From positions 1 through 12,778 of the forward strand of contig CAKRRU010000072.1 in assembly GCA_934394515.1 (NCBI GenBank): DNA of 12,778 nt, written 5' to 3'. A model generated the notes under the pieces. It was not told where the DNA came from and did no database searches. It saw nothing but the letters and a program-made list of their open reading frames with translations. The stretch is from an uncultured Acetatifactor sp. (GTDB lineage Bacteria; Bacillota; Clostridia; Lachnospirales; Lachnospiraceae). Position numbers and translations under genes: made by a program. Every line of letters starts with the position of its first letter. The first letter of the stretch is position 1. Below, piece by piece: positions 5,419 through 12,778 of the stretch.

Positions 5419-5898
5419 ATGTCAGGTTTTACCCATTTTGATGCACAGGGAAATGCCATCATGGTAGATGTGACGGATAAGGATATCACGGAGAGAACGG
5501 CGACTGCCAGCGGCTGTATCCGCGTGAACCGTGAAGTGTTCGATGCAATCAAAAACGGCACGGCGAAAAAAGGTGACGTCCTGGGGACTGCCAGAATCGC
5601 TGGTATCATGGCAACGAAGCGGACCTGGGAACTGATTCCTCTGTGTCATCCGTTAATGCTGACAAAAGTGACCATAGATTTTACCATGGAAGAAGAGACA
5701 AGCACGATCCGGTGCTTTTGTACTGCCAAGCTGTCCGGAAGAACCGGTGTGGAGATGGAAGCGCTGACCGGCGTGAACGTAGCACTTCTGACGATCTATG
5801 ATATGTGTAAAGCAATGGATCGCGGCATGGAGATGGGCGAGATTCATCTGGAAGAAAAAATGGGCGGCAAGAGCGGACATTTTCAACGGACAAAATAA
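5419..5898 (+). CDS. moaC: Cyclic pyranopterin monophosphate synthase MoaC
   Basis: MoaC converts the MoaA product, 3',8-cyclo-GTP, to cyclic pyranopterin monophosphate, the first stable intermediate of Moco synthesis. The 159-residue protein has the normal length. It carries LIPLCHPL (72-79), the [26 protein letters not shown] stretch (107-132) and KMGGKSG (147-153). K51, D128 and K131, the catalytic residues known from E. coli MoaC, fall at the same numbers here. ATG 5419 has AAGGAAGG at the right distance. It follows a 183-nt structured gap after the MoeA-like gene and is 3 nt before modA. Its partner MoaA is encoded four genes later. Confidence 0.96.
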   Translation: MSGFTHFDAQGNAIMVDVTDKDITERTATASGCIRVNREVFDAIKNGTAKKGDVLGTARIAGIMATKRTWELIPLCHPLMLTKVTIDFTMEEETSTIRCFCTAKLSGRTGVEMEALTGVNVALLTIYDMCKAMDRGMEMGEIHLEEKMGGKSGHFQRTK

Positions 5899-5901
5899 AA
5901 T

Positions 5902-6690
5902 ATGAAAAAGTTGAATAAGAAAGCAGCAACAGTAATGACAACGATTCTGGCAGCGGCAATGCTGCTTACAGGGTGCGGACAGGAAGCCTCCTCCCCTGTG
6001 GAACTTACAATTTTGGCGGCAGCGTCCCTTACAGATGTATGTAACGAGATCAAGGAAGAATACCAGGCAGCACATCCCAATGTGACCTTAAGCTTTTCCT
6101 ACGGTGCGTCGGGGGCATTGCAGACCCAGATCGAGGAAGGCGCGCCCGCAGATCTGTTTTTCTCCGCGGCAACGAAGCAGATGACAGCGCTGGACGAAGA
6201 AGGACTGATGGATTCGGATTCCATTGTGAATCTGCTGGAGAATAAGGTTGTACTGATCGTTCCGGAAGGCAGCGACAAGGACATTACTTCCTTTGAGGAT
6301 GTGACAACGGATAAGGTATCCATGATCGGTCTGGGCGAGCCGGGTAGCGTTCCCGTAGGTCAGTATTCCGAGGAAATCTTCACAAGCCTCGGAATTCTGG
6401 ATACGGTAAAGGCAAAAGCCAACTATGGTTCGGACGTTCGAACCGTACTGTCCTGGGTAGAGACCGGAGCAGTGGACTGTGGTGTCGTATATGCCACAGA
6501 TGCTTATGTAGGTGAAAATATCAAGATCGTCAGCGAAGCTCCGGAAGGCTCCTGTAAAAAGGTCATCTATCCCGTGGGTATTGTGAAAGCAAGCGAACAT
6601 GCGGATGCGGTAGCAGAGTTCCTTGCCTATCTTCAGACGCTTGAAGCAATGAGCAAGTTTGAAAGCTACGGATTTTCTGCGGCAGAATAG
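5902..6690 (+). CDS. modA: Molybdate ABC transporter substrate-binding lipoprotein ModA
   Basis: ModA captures molybdate (tungstate binds too in this family) outside the membrane and delivers it to ModB. The 262-residue precursor has a lipoprotein signal peptide: KKLNKK, a hydrophobic stretch, then the lipobox LLTGC with C25 as the lipidated residue. The mature part shows ModA text: ILAAASLTDV (36-45), YGASGALQTQIEEGAPADLFFSA, GSVPVGQYSEE and CGVVYATDAY, regions that in known structures contact the oxyanion. ATG 5902 is 3 nt after the moaC stop and has no obvious ribosome site, so translation probably depends on coupling to moaC. Tungstate-specific TupA proteins look different, which argues for the Mod family. 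Metal preference cannot be read from sequence. Confidence 0.93.
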   Translation: MKKLNKKAATVMTTILAAAMLLTGCGQEASSPVELTILAAASLTDVCNEIKEEYQAAHPNVTLSFSYGASGALQTQIEEGAPADLFFSAATKQMTALDEEGLMDSDSIVNLLENKVVLIVPEGSDKDITSFEDVTTDKVSMIGLGEPGSVPVGQYSEEIFTSLGILDTVKAKANYGSDVRTVLSWVETGAVDCGVVYATDAYVGENIKIVSEAPEGSCKKVIYPVGIVKASEHADAVAEFLAYLQTLEAMSKFESYGFSAAE

Positions 6691-6698
6691 GAGCATCC

Positions 6699-7370
6699 AT
6701 GGATTTTTCACCGTTATGGATTTCTTTGAAGGTTGCTGTCTGGGCGACAGTATTCACCTTTTTTCTTGGACTGCTGGCCGCAAGGCTGGTAGTCTCCCTG
6801 CGGGTGGGAAAAGCCCTGATCGACGGCATCTTTTCCTTGCCTATGGTATTACCGCCTACGGTAGTGGGATTTTTCCTGCTGATATTGTTCGGCAAGAACA
6901 GTCTGCTGGGAAATTTATTGCTGAAAATAGGAATCAGCGTATTGTTCACCTGGCAGGGAGCGGTCATTGCAGCGGTAGTGGTATCTTTTCCTATTATGTA
7001 CCGGACGGCCAGGGGGGCACTGGAGCAGGTGGATGTGAACCTGATCTATGCAGCGCGGACGCTGGGAATGTCGGAAGCGAAGATTTTCTTCCGGATCCTG
7101 CTGCCGGCGGCATGGCCGGGAGTGGCGGCGGCTACGATCCTGGCATTTGCCAGGGCACTGGGGGAATTCGGTGCCACGATCATGATGGCTGGCAATATCC
7201 CCGGCAGGACACAGACCATGTCGGTGGCTATCTACACGGCGGTACAGAGCGGTGACAGAAGCCTTGCGTACTGTTGGGTAGCCATTATTATGGGCATCTC
7301 CTTTTTCACGATTTTTCTGATGAATTACTGGATGGGATACCAGAGCCGGAAAGGCGGTGGCAAAAGGTAA
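6699..7370 (+). CDS. modB: Molybdate ABC transporter permease ModB
   Basis: ModB forms the membrane channel of the molybdate importer as a homodimer. The 223 residues contain about five or six hydrophobic helices, beginning with WISLKVAVWATVFTFFLGLL. The cytoplasmic EAA loop that docks on ModC lies at about 118-150 (AARTLGMSEAKIFFRILLP ... ALGEFG). The sequence LGEFGATIMMAGNIPGRTQT is typical of ModB. ATG 6699 has AGGAG (6689-6693) 5 nt upstream, partly inside the modA stop region. Its TAA (7368-7370) overlaps the modC ATG by one base, which fits stoichiometric coupled translation. Confidence 0.95.
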   Translation: MDFSPLWISLKVAVWATVFTFFLGLLAARLVVSLRVGKALIDGIFSLPMVLPPTVVGFFLLILFGKNSLLGNLLLKIGISVLFTWQGAVIAAVVVSFPIMYRTARGALEQVDVNLIYAARTLGMSEAKIFFRILLPAAWPGVAAATILAFARALGEFGATIMMAGNIPGRTQTMSVAIYTAVQSGDRSLAYCWVAIIMGISFFTIFLMNYWMGYQSRKGGGKR

Positions 7371-8413
7371 TGGCATTGTATGTGGACATTGAGAAAAAAT
7401 GCGGAGATTTTCTGCTGAAGGTCAAATTTACCGCAGAAAAGGAAGTGCTGGGACTGCTCGGCGCTTCCGGCTGTGGAAAAAGCATGACTTTGAAATGCAT
7501 TGCCGGAATCGAAAAGCCCGACAAGGGTGTGATCCGGCTGGATAATAAAGTATTTTTTGATTCGGAACACCGTATTAACCTGCCGGTGCAGAAGCGGAAA
7601 GTCGGCTATCTGTTTCAGAATTATGCATTGTTCCCGAATATGACGGTGCTGCAGAATATCATGTGCGGTGCGAAGGATAAGAAAAAGGCAGAAGAGTATG
7701 CAAAACGTTTTTTCCTGGAAGGAAAAGAGAACCTGTATCCGTCCCAGCTGTCCGGTGGGCAGAAGCAGCGTGCCGCGATGGCGAGAATGCTGTCCGGAGA
7801 CCCTAAGATTCTGATGCTGGATGAGCCTTTTTCGGCGTTGGATAATTATCTGAAAATGCAGTTGGAGCGGGAATTGATGAAGGTCATGGGGGAGTACGGT
7901 GGGACGGTATTGTTCGTATCCCACGACCGGAATGAAGCCTACCGGATGACGGAGCGGATCGCGGTCATGGAAGACGGGCAGATCCTGGATGTGCAGCCCA
8001 AGGAAGAACTTTTCAAAAGTCCGGCATCCCTGGCGGCAACGCTGCTCACCGGCTGTAAAAATGTGTCGGAGCTGGAGACAGCGCCGGATGGAAGCCTTGT
8101 GGCAAAGGACTGGGGAATCCGCCTGTCTGTGAAAGCGGAACCCGGAAAACACAAATATGCCGCATTTCGGGCTCATTTCTTTCAGGTGGTTCCGGAACCG
8201 GAAGAGACGAATGTACTGGAATGTCGGATTCTCCGGGTGATCGAGGATACGTTTTCCACGGTGATTCTGTTCTGCAATCCGGAACGCACCGGTGAAAGCC
8301 CAAGGGAAGTTCTGACCTATGAACTGCCTAAGGAGAAATGGCAGGAATTGCAGAAGCATGAGAAACTGTATCTGAAAATGCCTGCGGAGCAGATTATTTT
8401 GCTGGAAAAGTAG
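7370..8413 (+). CDS. modC: Molybdate ABC transporter ATP-binding protein ModC
   Basis: ModC hydrolyses ATP to drive molybdate import through ModB. In 347 residues the ABC domain shows Walker A GASGCGKS (31-38), Q-loop FQNYALFPN (82-90), signature LSGGQKQR (127-134), Walker B ILMLDEP (147-153) with catalytic Glu152, and the H-loop His185 in VSHDRNEAY. Residues from about 230 form a C-terminal accessory region, which in ModC proteins is a TOBE/Mop-like domain that can bind the oxyanion and inhibit transport; here it is weakly conserved (LECRILRVIEDTFSTVILF). I chose ATG 7370, overlapping the modB stop (TAATG), over an upstream in-frame ATG at 7274 that would run through modB coding sequence. 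AAAAGG precedes it closely. Confidence 0.93.
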   Translation: MALYVDIEKKCGDFLLKVKFTAEKEVLGLLGASGCGKSMTLKCIAGIEKPDKGVIRLDNKVFFDSEHRINLPVQKRKVGYLFQNYALFPNMTVLQNIMCGAKDKKKAEEYAKRFFLEGKENLYPSQLSGGQKQRAAMARMLSGDPKILMLDEPFSALDNYLKMQLERELMKVMGEYGGTVLFVSHDRNEAYRMTERIAVMEDGQILDVQPKEELFKSPASLAATLLTGCKNVSELETAPDGSLVAKDWGIRLSVKAEPGKHKYAAFRAHFFQVVPEPEETNVLECRILRVIEDTFSTVILFCNPERTGESPREVLTYELPKEKWQELQKHEKLYLKMPAEQIILLEK

Positions 8414-8488
8414 TTAAAATTGCCGGATAAGAAGACTGCGTTTTCGAAAGACCGGATTATTTTATCAGGAAAACAGGAGCCTTGAGAG

Positions 8489-9637
8489 ATGCGTGACGGT
8501 CTCGGAAGAGAAATAGATTATTTGAGAATATCGGTGACGGACAAGTGCAATCTCCGCTGTAAATACTGCATGCCTCCGGAGGGGGTAACGTCTGTGCCCC
8601 ATGAGGAAGTATTGACGTTGGAGGAAATCCTGCGTCTGGTCGGCATTATGGAGCAGTTGGGGATACGCAAGGTGCGGCTGACCGGAGGGGAACCTATGGT
8701 ACGGAAGAATCTGCTGTGGCTGGTGGAACAGATACATAGACTGCCGGGAATCGAAGAGATTGCCATGACGACCAACGGAACCATGTTCGCGGAGCGGGCG
8801 GAAGACTATCGGAAAGCGGGGCTGACTGCGGTGAACATCAGCCTGGATACGCTGGATCCGGAGCGGTTCCGCAAGATCACGGGGGGCTATATTGCAGGAA
8901 AATGTGTGACCGGAGAAGATATGTGCGGAAACAGTGCATCACAGAAAACTATGTGCAAGGGAGACAAACTTCGGAAAGGTCAGGGTGTCGACAGCGTAGT
9001 ACACGCTATCGATGCGGCAATTGCACAAAACCTACAGGTGAAAATCAACTGTGTTCCCTGCTTGGAGATGAACGGAGAAGACATTGAAAGTATGGCAGGA
9101 TTAGCCAGAGATCAAAAGATAGATGTGCGGTTTATTGAACTGATGCCGATCGGCTGCGGCAGGGAATATACAGGTCTCTCTTCTGAGGAGATTCTGGCAC
9201 GGCTGGAACGAGTCTATGGAGCGGCATGCAAAGTGGAACAAAAATCCGGACCTGCAGCAGACACCGGAGAAGAATGCTCCGGTGGAATCCCCGGTGCCGT
9301 CGGTAGGAATACAGACGGCCCGGCAGAGTACTATCATTTTCCCGGTTTCATTGGCCGGATCGGATTCATCAGCCCCATTTCCCATAAATTCTGCAAGGAA
9401 TGCAACAGGATACGGCTGACCTGTGAAGGTCGATTAAAGCTTTGCCTGCATTATGACAGGGGGCTGGAATTAAAACCGTTGTTGCGCGGCGGCGCTTCTG
9501 ATGAAGAAATCAAAGAGCGGATATTAGCCGCATTGCAGGAAAAACCGGCAGAACATCATTTCCGGGCGCAGGCAGCTGATAAGGCAGAAGCGAATGAAGA
9601 TGAGGAACAGCGCAAGATGGTGCAAATTGGCGGCTGA
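8489..9637 (+). CDS. moaA: GTP 3',8-cyclase MoaA (radical SAM) with two inserted segments
   Basis: MoaA uses S-adenosylmethionine and two [4Fe-4S] clusters to cyclise GTP, the first step of Moco synthesis. The radical-SAM cluster ligands are C20, C24 and C27 (CNLRCKYC). LTGGEP (64-69) and ISLDTLD (117-123) are typical, and the GTP-binding C-terminal cluster uses C302, C305 and C319 (CxxC-x13-C). The protein ends in GG (MVQIGG), as active MoaA does. At 382 residues it is about 50 longer than usual. One insert, about 134-167, follows ITGG and contains C139, C146 and C156. A second, about 250-279, is rich in Gly, Pro and acidic residues. Both are in frame. The gene begins 75 nt after modC with AGGAG 11 nt upstream of ATG 8489. 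Confidence 0.95.
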   Translation: MRDGLGREIDYLRISVTDKCNLRCKYCMPPEGVTSVPHEEVLTLEEILRLVGIMEQLGIRKVRLTGGEPMVRKNLLWLVEQIHRLPGIEEIAMTTNGTMFAERAEDYRKAGLTAVNISLDTLDPERFRKITGGYIAGKCVTGEDMCGNSASQKTMCKGDKLRKGQGVDSVVHAIDAAIAQNLQVKINCVPCLEMNGEDIESMAGLARDQKIDVRFIELMPIGCGREYTGLSSEEILARLERVYGAACKVEQKSGPAADTGEECSGGIPGAVGRNTDGPAEYYHFPGFIGRIGFISPISHKFCKECNRIRLTCEGRLKLCLHYDRGLELKPLLRGGASDEEIKERILAALQEKPAEHHFRAQAADKAEANEDEEQRKMVQIGG

Positions 9638-9763
9638 TACACAAAAAAAGAGTAATGTCAGACAGCAGCGGATGTAAGAAATCAAACGTTTTAAGTTAAC
9701 GGTATTGTTCCGAAGAAAAACAGTCAGAATAGAAACAGAACAGAAAGGGATAGCGAATCGGAT

Positions 9764-10708
9764 ATGGCAGGAGAAGTAGTAGCAGTATGTATCAGCGAGA
9801 AAAAAGGAACCGCCAAACAGAATGTGGGCGGCTGTAATTTCATAGAGAACCAGGGTCTGGAAAAGGATGCGCACGCCGGCAACTGGCACAGACAGGTGAG
9901 CCTCTTATCCTGGGAGGAAGTGGAGAAATTCCGCGCAAGAGGAGCACAGGTCGCAGACGGAGCCTTTGGAGAAAACCTGCTGGTAAAAGGTTATGACTTC
10001 AAGAAATATCCGGTGGGAACGATTTTCAAATGCAATGATGTGGTTCTGGAGATTACGCAGATCGGCAAAAAATGTCATTCGGAGTGCGAGATTTTCCACA
10101 TGGTGGGTGACTGCATCATGCCGAGAGAGGGCGTATTTGCCAGAGTACTGCACGGAGGGCGGATTGAGACCGGCGACAAACTGCAACTGATCAGCAACAG
10201 AAAATTCCGCGCCGGAATCATCACCGCCAGTGACAAGGGAAGCAGAGGCGAACGTGAAGACCTAAGCGGTCCCACAATCCGTGAAATTATAGCAAAACAG
10301 GGCTATGAAACAGTGAGCAGCGTGGTACTGTCCGATGATGAGGAAGGATTGTACCGGGAAATGGTGCGTCTTGCAGACGAAGAAGATGTGGATGTTGTAT
10401 TTACTACCGGCGGAACCGGATTTTCTCCCAGGGATAATACTCCGGAAGCAACCATGCGGGCGGCTACCAGGAATGCACCCGGGATTGCGGAGACTATGCG
10501 TTATTACAGCCTGCAGATCACACCGAGGGCAGCACTGAGCCGTGCGGCAAGCGTGATCCGCAACCGGACATTGATCATCAATCTGCCGGGAAGTCCCAAA
10601 GCAGTGACGGAATGCCTGGATGCTGTACTGGATACACTGGCACATGGTATCCGGATTCTCAGGGAAGAGGACAGCGAGTGTGGGAACAGCACTTTGTTAA
10701 AAAAATAA
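9764..10708 (+). CDS. MOSC domain - MogA/MoaB fusion protein
   Basis: Residues 1-143 form a MOSC domain, a fold used for sulfur carriage or for binding Moco, with GAFGENLLV (66-74) and C104, C108 and C117 in CHSECEIF...GDCIMPREGVFARVL. Residues 148-310 form a MogA/MoaB-type molybdopterin adenylyltransferase, which activates molybdopterin with ATP before MoeA adds the metal: AGIITASDKGSRGEREDLSG (150-169), TTGGTGFSPRDNTPEAT (214-230) and NLPGSPKA. In most bacteria these are separate proteins. ATG 9764 has only a distant purine-rich site (GAAAGGGAT), so expression may be moderate. It lies 126 nt after moaA, with nothing recognisable between them, and is the last gene of the Moco operon before the palindrome at 10750. 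Confidence 0.9.
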   Translation: MAGEVVAVCISEKKGTAKQNVGGCNFIENQGLEKDAHAGNWHRQVSLLSWEEVEKFRARGAQVADGAFGENLLVKGYDFKKYPVGTIFKCNDVVLEITQIGKKCHSECEIFHMVGDCIMPREGVFARVLHGGRIETGDKLQLISNRKFRAGIITASDKGSRGEREDLSGPTIREIIAKQGYETVSSVVLSDDEEGLYREMVRLADEEDVDVVFTTGGTGFSPRDNTPEATMRAATRNAPGIAETMRYYSLQITPRAALSRAASVIRNRTLIINLPGSPKAVTECLDAVLDTLAHGIRILREEDSECGNSTLLKK

Positions 10709-10733
10709 TCATCTTGTTAAATATTTAATCTAA

Positions 10734-10762
10734 TTGAACATAGTTTCTCAACAGGGTATAAT
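10734..10762 (+). promoter_or_regulatory. Strong sigma-A-type promoter of the formate dehydrogenase operon
   Basis: TTGAAC (10734-10739), a 17-nt spacer and a consensus TATAAT (10757-10762) place the start near 10769. The -10 box lies inside the left arm of the palindrome 10750-10787. Confidence 0.78.
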
Positions 10763-10787
10763 GTAAGAGCTTACATTATACCCTGTT
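10750..10787. promoter_or_regulatory. 38-bp palindromic operator, also a possible terminator of the Moco operon
   Basis: Perfect 18-bp arms (10750-10767 and 10770-10787) flank AG. The core TGTAAG-AG-CTTACA (10762-10775) matches the fdhD operator at 704-717 and sits at the same place relative to the -10 box. In RNA reading through from the upstream operon the same palindrome would form a long hairpin followed by TT-CC-TT, a possible but not ideal terminator. Confidence 0.7.
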
Positions 10788-10846
10788 TTCCTTAAAAAGC
10801 AGAGTGAGTTTCTCCCCTGATGCATGAGTAATGAGGGAAAAACAGG
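10782..10846 (+). promoter_or_regulatory. Leader hairpin in the formate dehydrogenase 5' UTR
   Basis: CCTGTTTTCC (10782-10791) pairs with GGAAAAACAGG (10836-10846) with one bulged A, and two further pairs (TT with GA) extend it inward. The left arm overlaps the right arm of the operator palindrome, so the two hairpins exclude each other in read-through RNA. The untranslated leader is about 130 nt long. No known riboswitch is recognised. Confidence 0.5.
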
Positions 10847-10898
10847 ATGATCATGTGAGCAGTGAGCGAGAATAGTAAGAAGTACACAGGAGGGTTCT

Positions 10899-12734
10899 AT
10901 GCATTCCGAAACTATTATTTATAAAAATGAAATGAATGAAAAGACAAACAAATTCCTTGATAAGTTCGTGAAGAGAGTGAAGGGAAATCCTCCCGGTGTC
11001 TGCCCCATTGCGGTACAGCTTTCCTTTTTGCAGAGTGCAAGAAGCCAGACCTGCGGTAAGTGTGTTCCCTGCCGGGACGGACTTGAGCAGGTGGAGAATA
11101 TGATGCGCAGTATCCTGGACGGCAAGGCTGACATGGATACTTTTAACAACATGGTATCCCTGGCGGAGATGATCCGGGATACAGCGGACTGCGCTATCGG
11201 CTATGAAGCAGCCAACATTGTATTGCAGAGTGTGGAACTGTTCCGTGATGAATATATGAGTCATATCGAGCAGCACAGATGTCAGGCGGAAGTAGGACAG
11301 AAAGTTCCTTGTATCTCTCATTGTCCTGCACACGTGGATATCCCCGGTTATATTGCACTGATCGGTGAACATCGTTATGCGGATGCTATCAATCTGATCC
11401 GCAGAGATAATCCGTTTCCTACGGCATGCGCGTTTATCTGTGAACATCCCTGCGAGGAAAAGTGCCGCAGAGACTTACTGGACAGCCCGGTCAATATCCG
11501 CGGACTGAAAAAATTTGCAGTGGATCAGATCGCCGCAGATCAGGTAAAGGTACCGGAGTGCAATGTAACCACCGGTAAAAAGGTAGCTATCGTGGGCGGC
11601 GGTCCTTCCGGACTTACCTGTGCTTATTATCTGTCTCTGATGGGACATAAAGTAGATGTGTTTGAGGAGAGAGAAGCGCTGGGTGGAATGCTTCGTTACG
11701 GTATTCCCAATTATCGTCTGCCGAAAGACAGACTGGATGAAGATATCAATGCCATTCTGGCTACCGGTAATATTACGATTCATTACAAAACAGCCATCGG
11801 TAAGGACATTACCATGGAACAATTGCAGGAAGATTACAATGCAGTCTATATCGCCATCGGTGCACAGGTCGGAAAATCCGTAAATGTCGAGGGTGTGAAC
11901 AGCAACGGTGTCTATTCCGCAGTGGAAATGCTGGGAGAGATCGGTAAGGGCAATATCCCGGATTATACCGGAAAACGTGTCGTAGTCGTAGGCGGCGGAA
12001 ATGTAGCCATGGACTGTGCGAGATCGGCGATCCGTTGTCATGCGGATGAGGTGACGATCATCTACCGCAGACGTCAGGTCGACATGACGGCACTTCCTTC
12101 CGAGATTCAGGGAGCCATTGAAGAAGGAGTGGAACTGCTGACCTTAAATGCACCGGTGAAGATCAATGCGGATGCCGACGGCAATGTCTGTGGATTTGTG
12201 GCACAGCCCCAGATCATCAGTGTGTATGACAAGCAGGGAAAACCTTCCGTAACGGTGGCAAATAAACCCGAGATCGAGGTGCCCTGTGAAGTGGTACTTA
12301 TGGCCATCGGCCAGGATATCGTGTCCGCACCGTTTGCAGAGTATGACGTAAATCCCAGAAGAAAGACATTTGAGACCTTAGATACCACCAGATTAAAGAG
12401 CTATGACAAGGTATTTGCCGGCGGTGACTGCGTATTCGGTCCGGCTACCGTGATCAAGGCCATCGGCGCAGGCAAGGTGGCTGCGTTAAATATCGATGAA
12501 TATCTGGGATATCATCATAAGTATCTGGAAGATATCAAGATTCCGGAGCCCAGAGAGAACGACAGAACCCATTACGGCAGAGTGCATCTGACCGACCGTT
12601 CCGCCAGAGAGCGCAAACACAATTTCGAGCCGGTGGAAAACGGAATGTCTTATGATGAAGCAATGCAGGAATGCGGTAAATGCTTAAGATGTGATCACTT
12701 TGGATGCGGAGTGGTAGAAGGAGGCAGAGTATAA
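10899..12734 (+). CDS. NuoF-type iron-sulfur stub fused to GltD-like FAD/NAD(P)H oxidoreductase; probable formate dehydrogenase beta subunit
   Basis: The 611-residue protein has three parts. Residues about 30-125 match only the C-terminal iron-sulfur region of NuoF: C52, C55 and C58 (CGKCVPC) with C98, for one [4Fe-4S] cluster; the FMN/NADH part is absent. Residues about 135-565 resemble the glutamate synthase small subunit: cysteines at 138, 142, 177, 181, 185 and 189 for two clusters, an FAD site VGGGPSG (232-238) and an NAD(P)H site VVVVGGGNVAMD. The tail carries ECGKCLRCDHFGC, a further cysteine group. NADP-linked formate dehydrogenases of acetogens such as Moorella have a GltD-like beta subunit, so transfer of electrons between formate dehydrogenase and NAD(P)H is the likely job. 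AGGAGGG is 4 nt before ATG 10899. The stop overlaps the next start by one base. Confidence 0.82.
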   Translation: MHSETIIYKNEMNEKTNKFLDKFVKRVKGNPPGVCPIAVQLSFLQSARSQTCGKCVPCRDGLEQVENMMRSILDGKADMDTFNNMVSLAEMIRDTADCAIGYEAANIVLQSVELFRDEYMSHIEQHRCQAEVGQKVPCISHCPAHVDIPGYIALIGEHRYADAINLIRRDNPFPTACAFICEHPCEEKCRRDLLDSPVNIRGLKKFAVDQIAADQVKVPECNVTTGKKVAIVGGGPSGLTCAYYLSLMGHKVDVFEEREALGGMLRYGIPNYRLPKDRLDEDINAILATGNITIHYKTAIGKDITMEQLQEDYNAVYIAIGAQVGKSVNVEGVNSNGVYSAVEMLGEIGKGNIPDYTGKRVVVVGGGNVAMDCARSAIRCHADEVTIIYRRRQVDMTALPSEIQGAIEEGVELLTLNAPVKINADADGNVCGFVAQPQIISVYDKQGKPSVTVANKPEIEVPCEVVLMAIGQDIVSAPFAEYDVNPRRKTFETLDTTRLKSYDKVFAGGDCVFGPATVIKAIGAGKVAALNIDEYLGYHHKYLEDIKIPEPRENDRTHYGRVHLTDRSARERKHNFEPVENGMSYDEAMQECGKCLRCDHFGCGVVEGGRV

Positions 12735-12778
12735 TGGTAACGATCACCATAGATGGAAAACAGATTTCCGTAGATGAG
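12734..12778 (+). CDS. Probable formate dehydrogenase alpha subunit, N-terminus only (truncated by window end)
   Basis: ATG 12734 overlaps the preceding TAA by one base and has AAGGAGG upstream. The 15 visible codons, MVTITIDGKQISVDE, look like the first strands of the N-terminal [2Fe-2S] ferredoxin domain found in NAD(P)-linked formate dehydrogenase alpha subunits, NuoG and [FeFe]-hydrogenases. Position after a Moco operon that includes fdhD makes a formate dehydrogenase most likely, but a hydrogenase cannot be excluded from so little sequence. Confidence 0.65.
   Translation, partial: MVTITIDGKQISVDE

Noticed and set aside
7274..7369. Upstream start for modC
   Set aside because: It would add 32 residues overlapping modB with no ABC homology; the TAATG overlap at 7368-7372 gives the expected N-terminus.
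7325..8359. 344-residue open frame on the minus strand
   Set aside because: It lies opposite modC, which has every ABC ATPase motif; the minus-strand product is rich in His, Gln and Arg and resembles no protein.
8414..8488. Terminator between modC and moaA
   Set aside because: It shares CGAAAGACCGGA with the ilvE terminator but lacks the complementary left arm, so no stable stem with a T tract forms.
8880..9000. Frameshift or mobile insertion in moaA
   Set aside because: The frame stays open, all downstream catalytic cysteines and the C-terminal GG are intact, and no terminal repeats flank the extra segment; it is an in-frame insert.

Overview
The window carries a molybdenum-cofactor (Moco) and molybdate-uptake operon followed by the start of a formate dehydrogenase operon. 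Gene content, strong AGGAGG-type ribosome sites, sigma-A-type promoters and protein style point to an anaerobic Firmicute, most likely a Lachnospiraceae-type gut clostridium. This is inferred by eye; no database was searched.

Layout. (1) 1-342: the 3' end of a branched-chain amino acid aminotransferase gene and its terminator. (2) 343-798: a 0.45 kb intergenic island. It holds a small hydrophobic peptide gene on the minus strand, preceded by an 8-codon leader ORF with a near-perfect ribosome site. It also holds a convergent plus-strand promoter, a bidirectional terminator and a long inverted repeat inside the peptide gene. The arrangement resembles type I toxin-antitoxin loci with a 3'-overlapping antisense RNA, but I do not recognise the peptide family. 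(3) 799-10708: ten genes, all on the plus strand: fdhD, moeA, a mobA-mobB fusion, a MoeA-like molybdopterin-binding protein with a C-terminal cysteine cluster, moaC, modA, modB, modC, moaA and a MOSC-MogA fusion. (4) 10734-12778: a strong promoter inside a long palindrome, a structured leader, a fused NuoF-stub/GltD-like flavoprotein, and the first 15 codons of a gene starting like the [2Fe-2S] domain of an NAD(P)-linked formate dehydrogenase alpha subunit.

How it works together. ModABC imports molybdate (or tungstate). MoaA and MoaC make cyclic pyranopterin monophosphate from GTP. MogA adenylates molybdopterin, MoeA inserts the metal, and MobA(B) adds GMP to give the guanine-dinucleotide form used by formate dehydrogenases. 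FdhD sulfurates the cofactor for the formate dehydrogenase, whose redox partner subunit is encoded at the right end. MoaD and MoaE (molybdopterin synthase) are not in the window.

The strongest regulatory observation is that the fdhD and formate dehydrogenase promoters share a 19-bp block (17 identical), TAWAATGTAAGWGCTTACA, in which the -10 box runs directly into a palindrome. One regulator probably controls both operons. Other unexplained structure: three regularly spaced TACCGC/GCGGTA inverted repeats between moeA and mobAB, and a structured 180-nt stretch before moaC.
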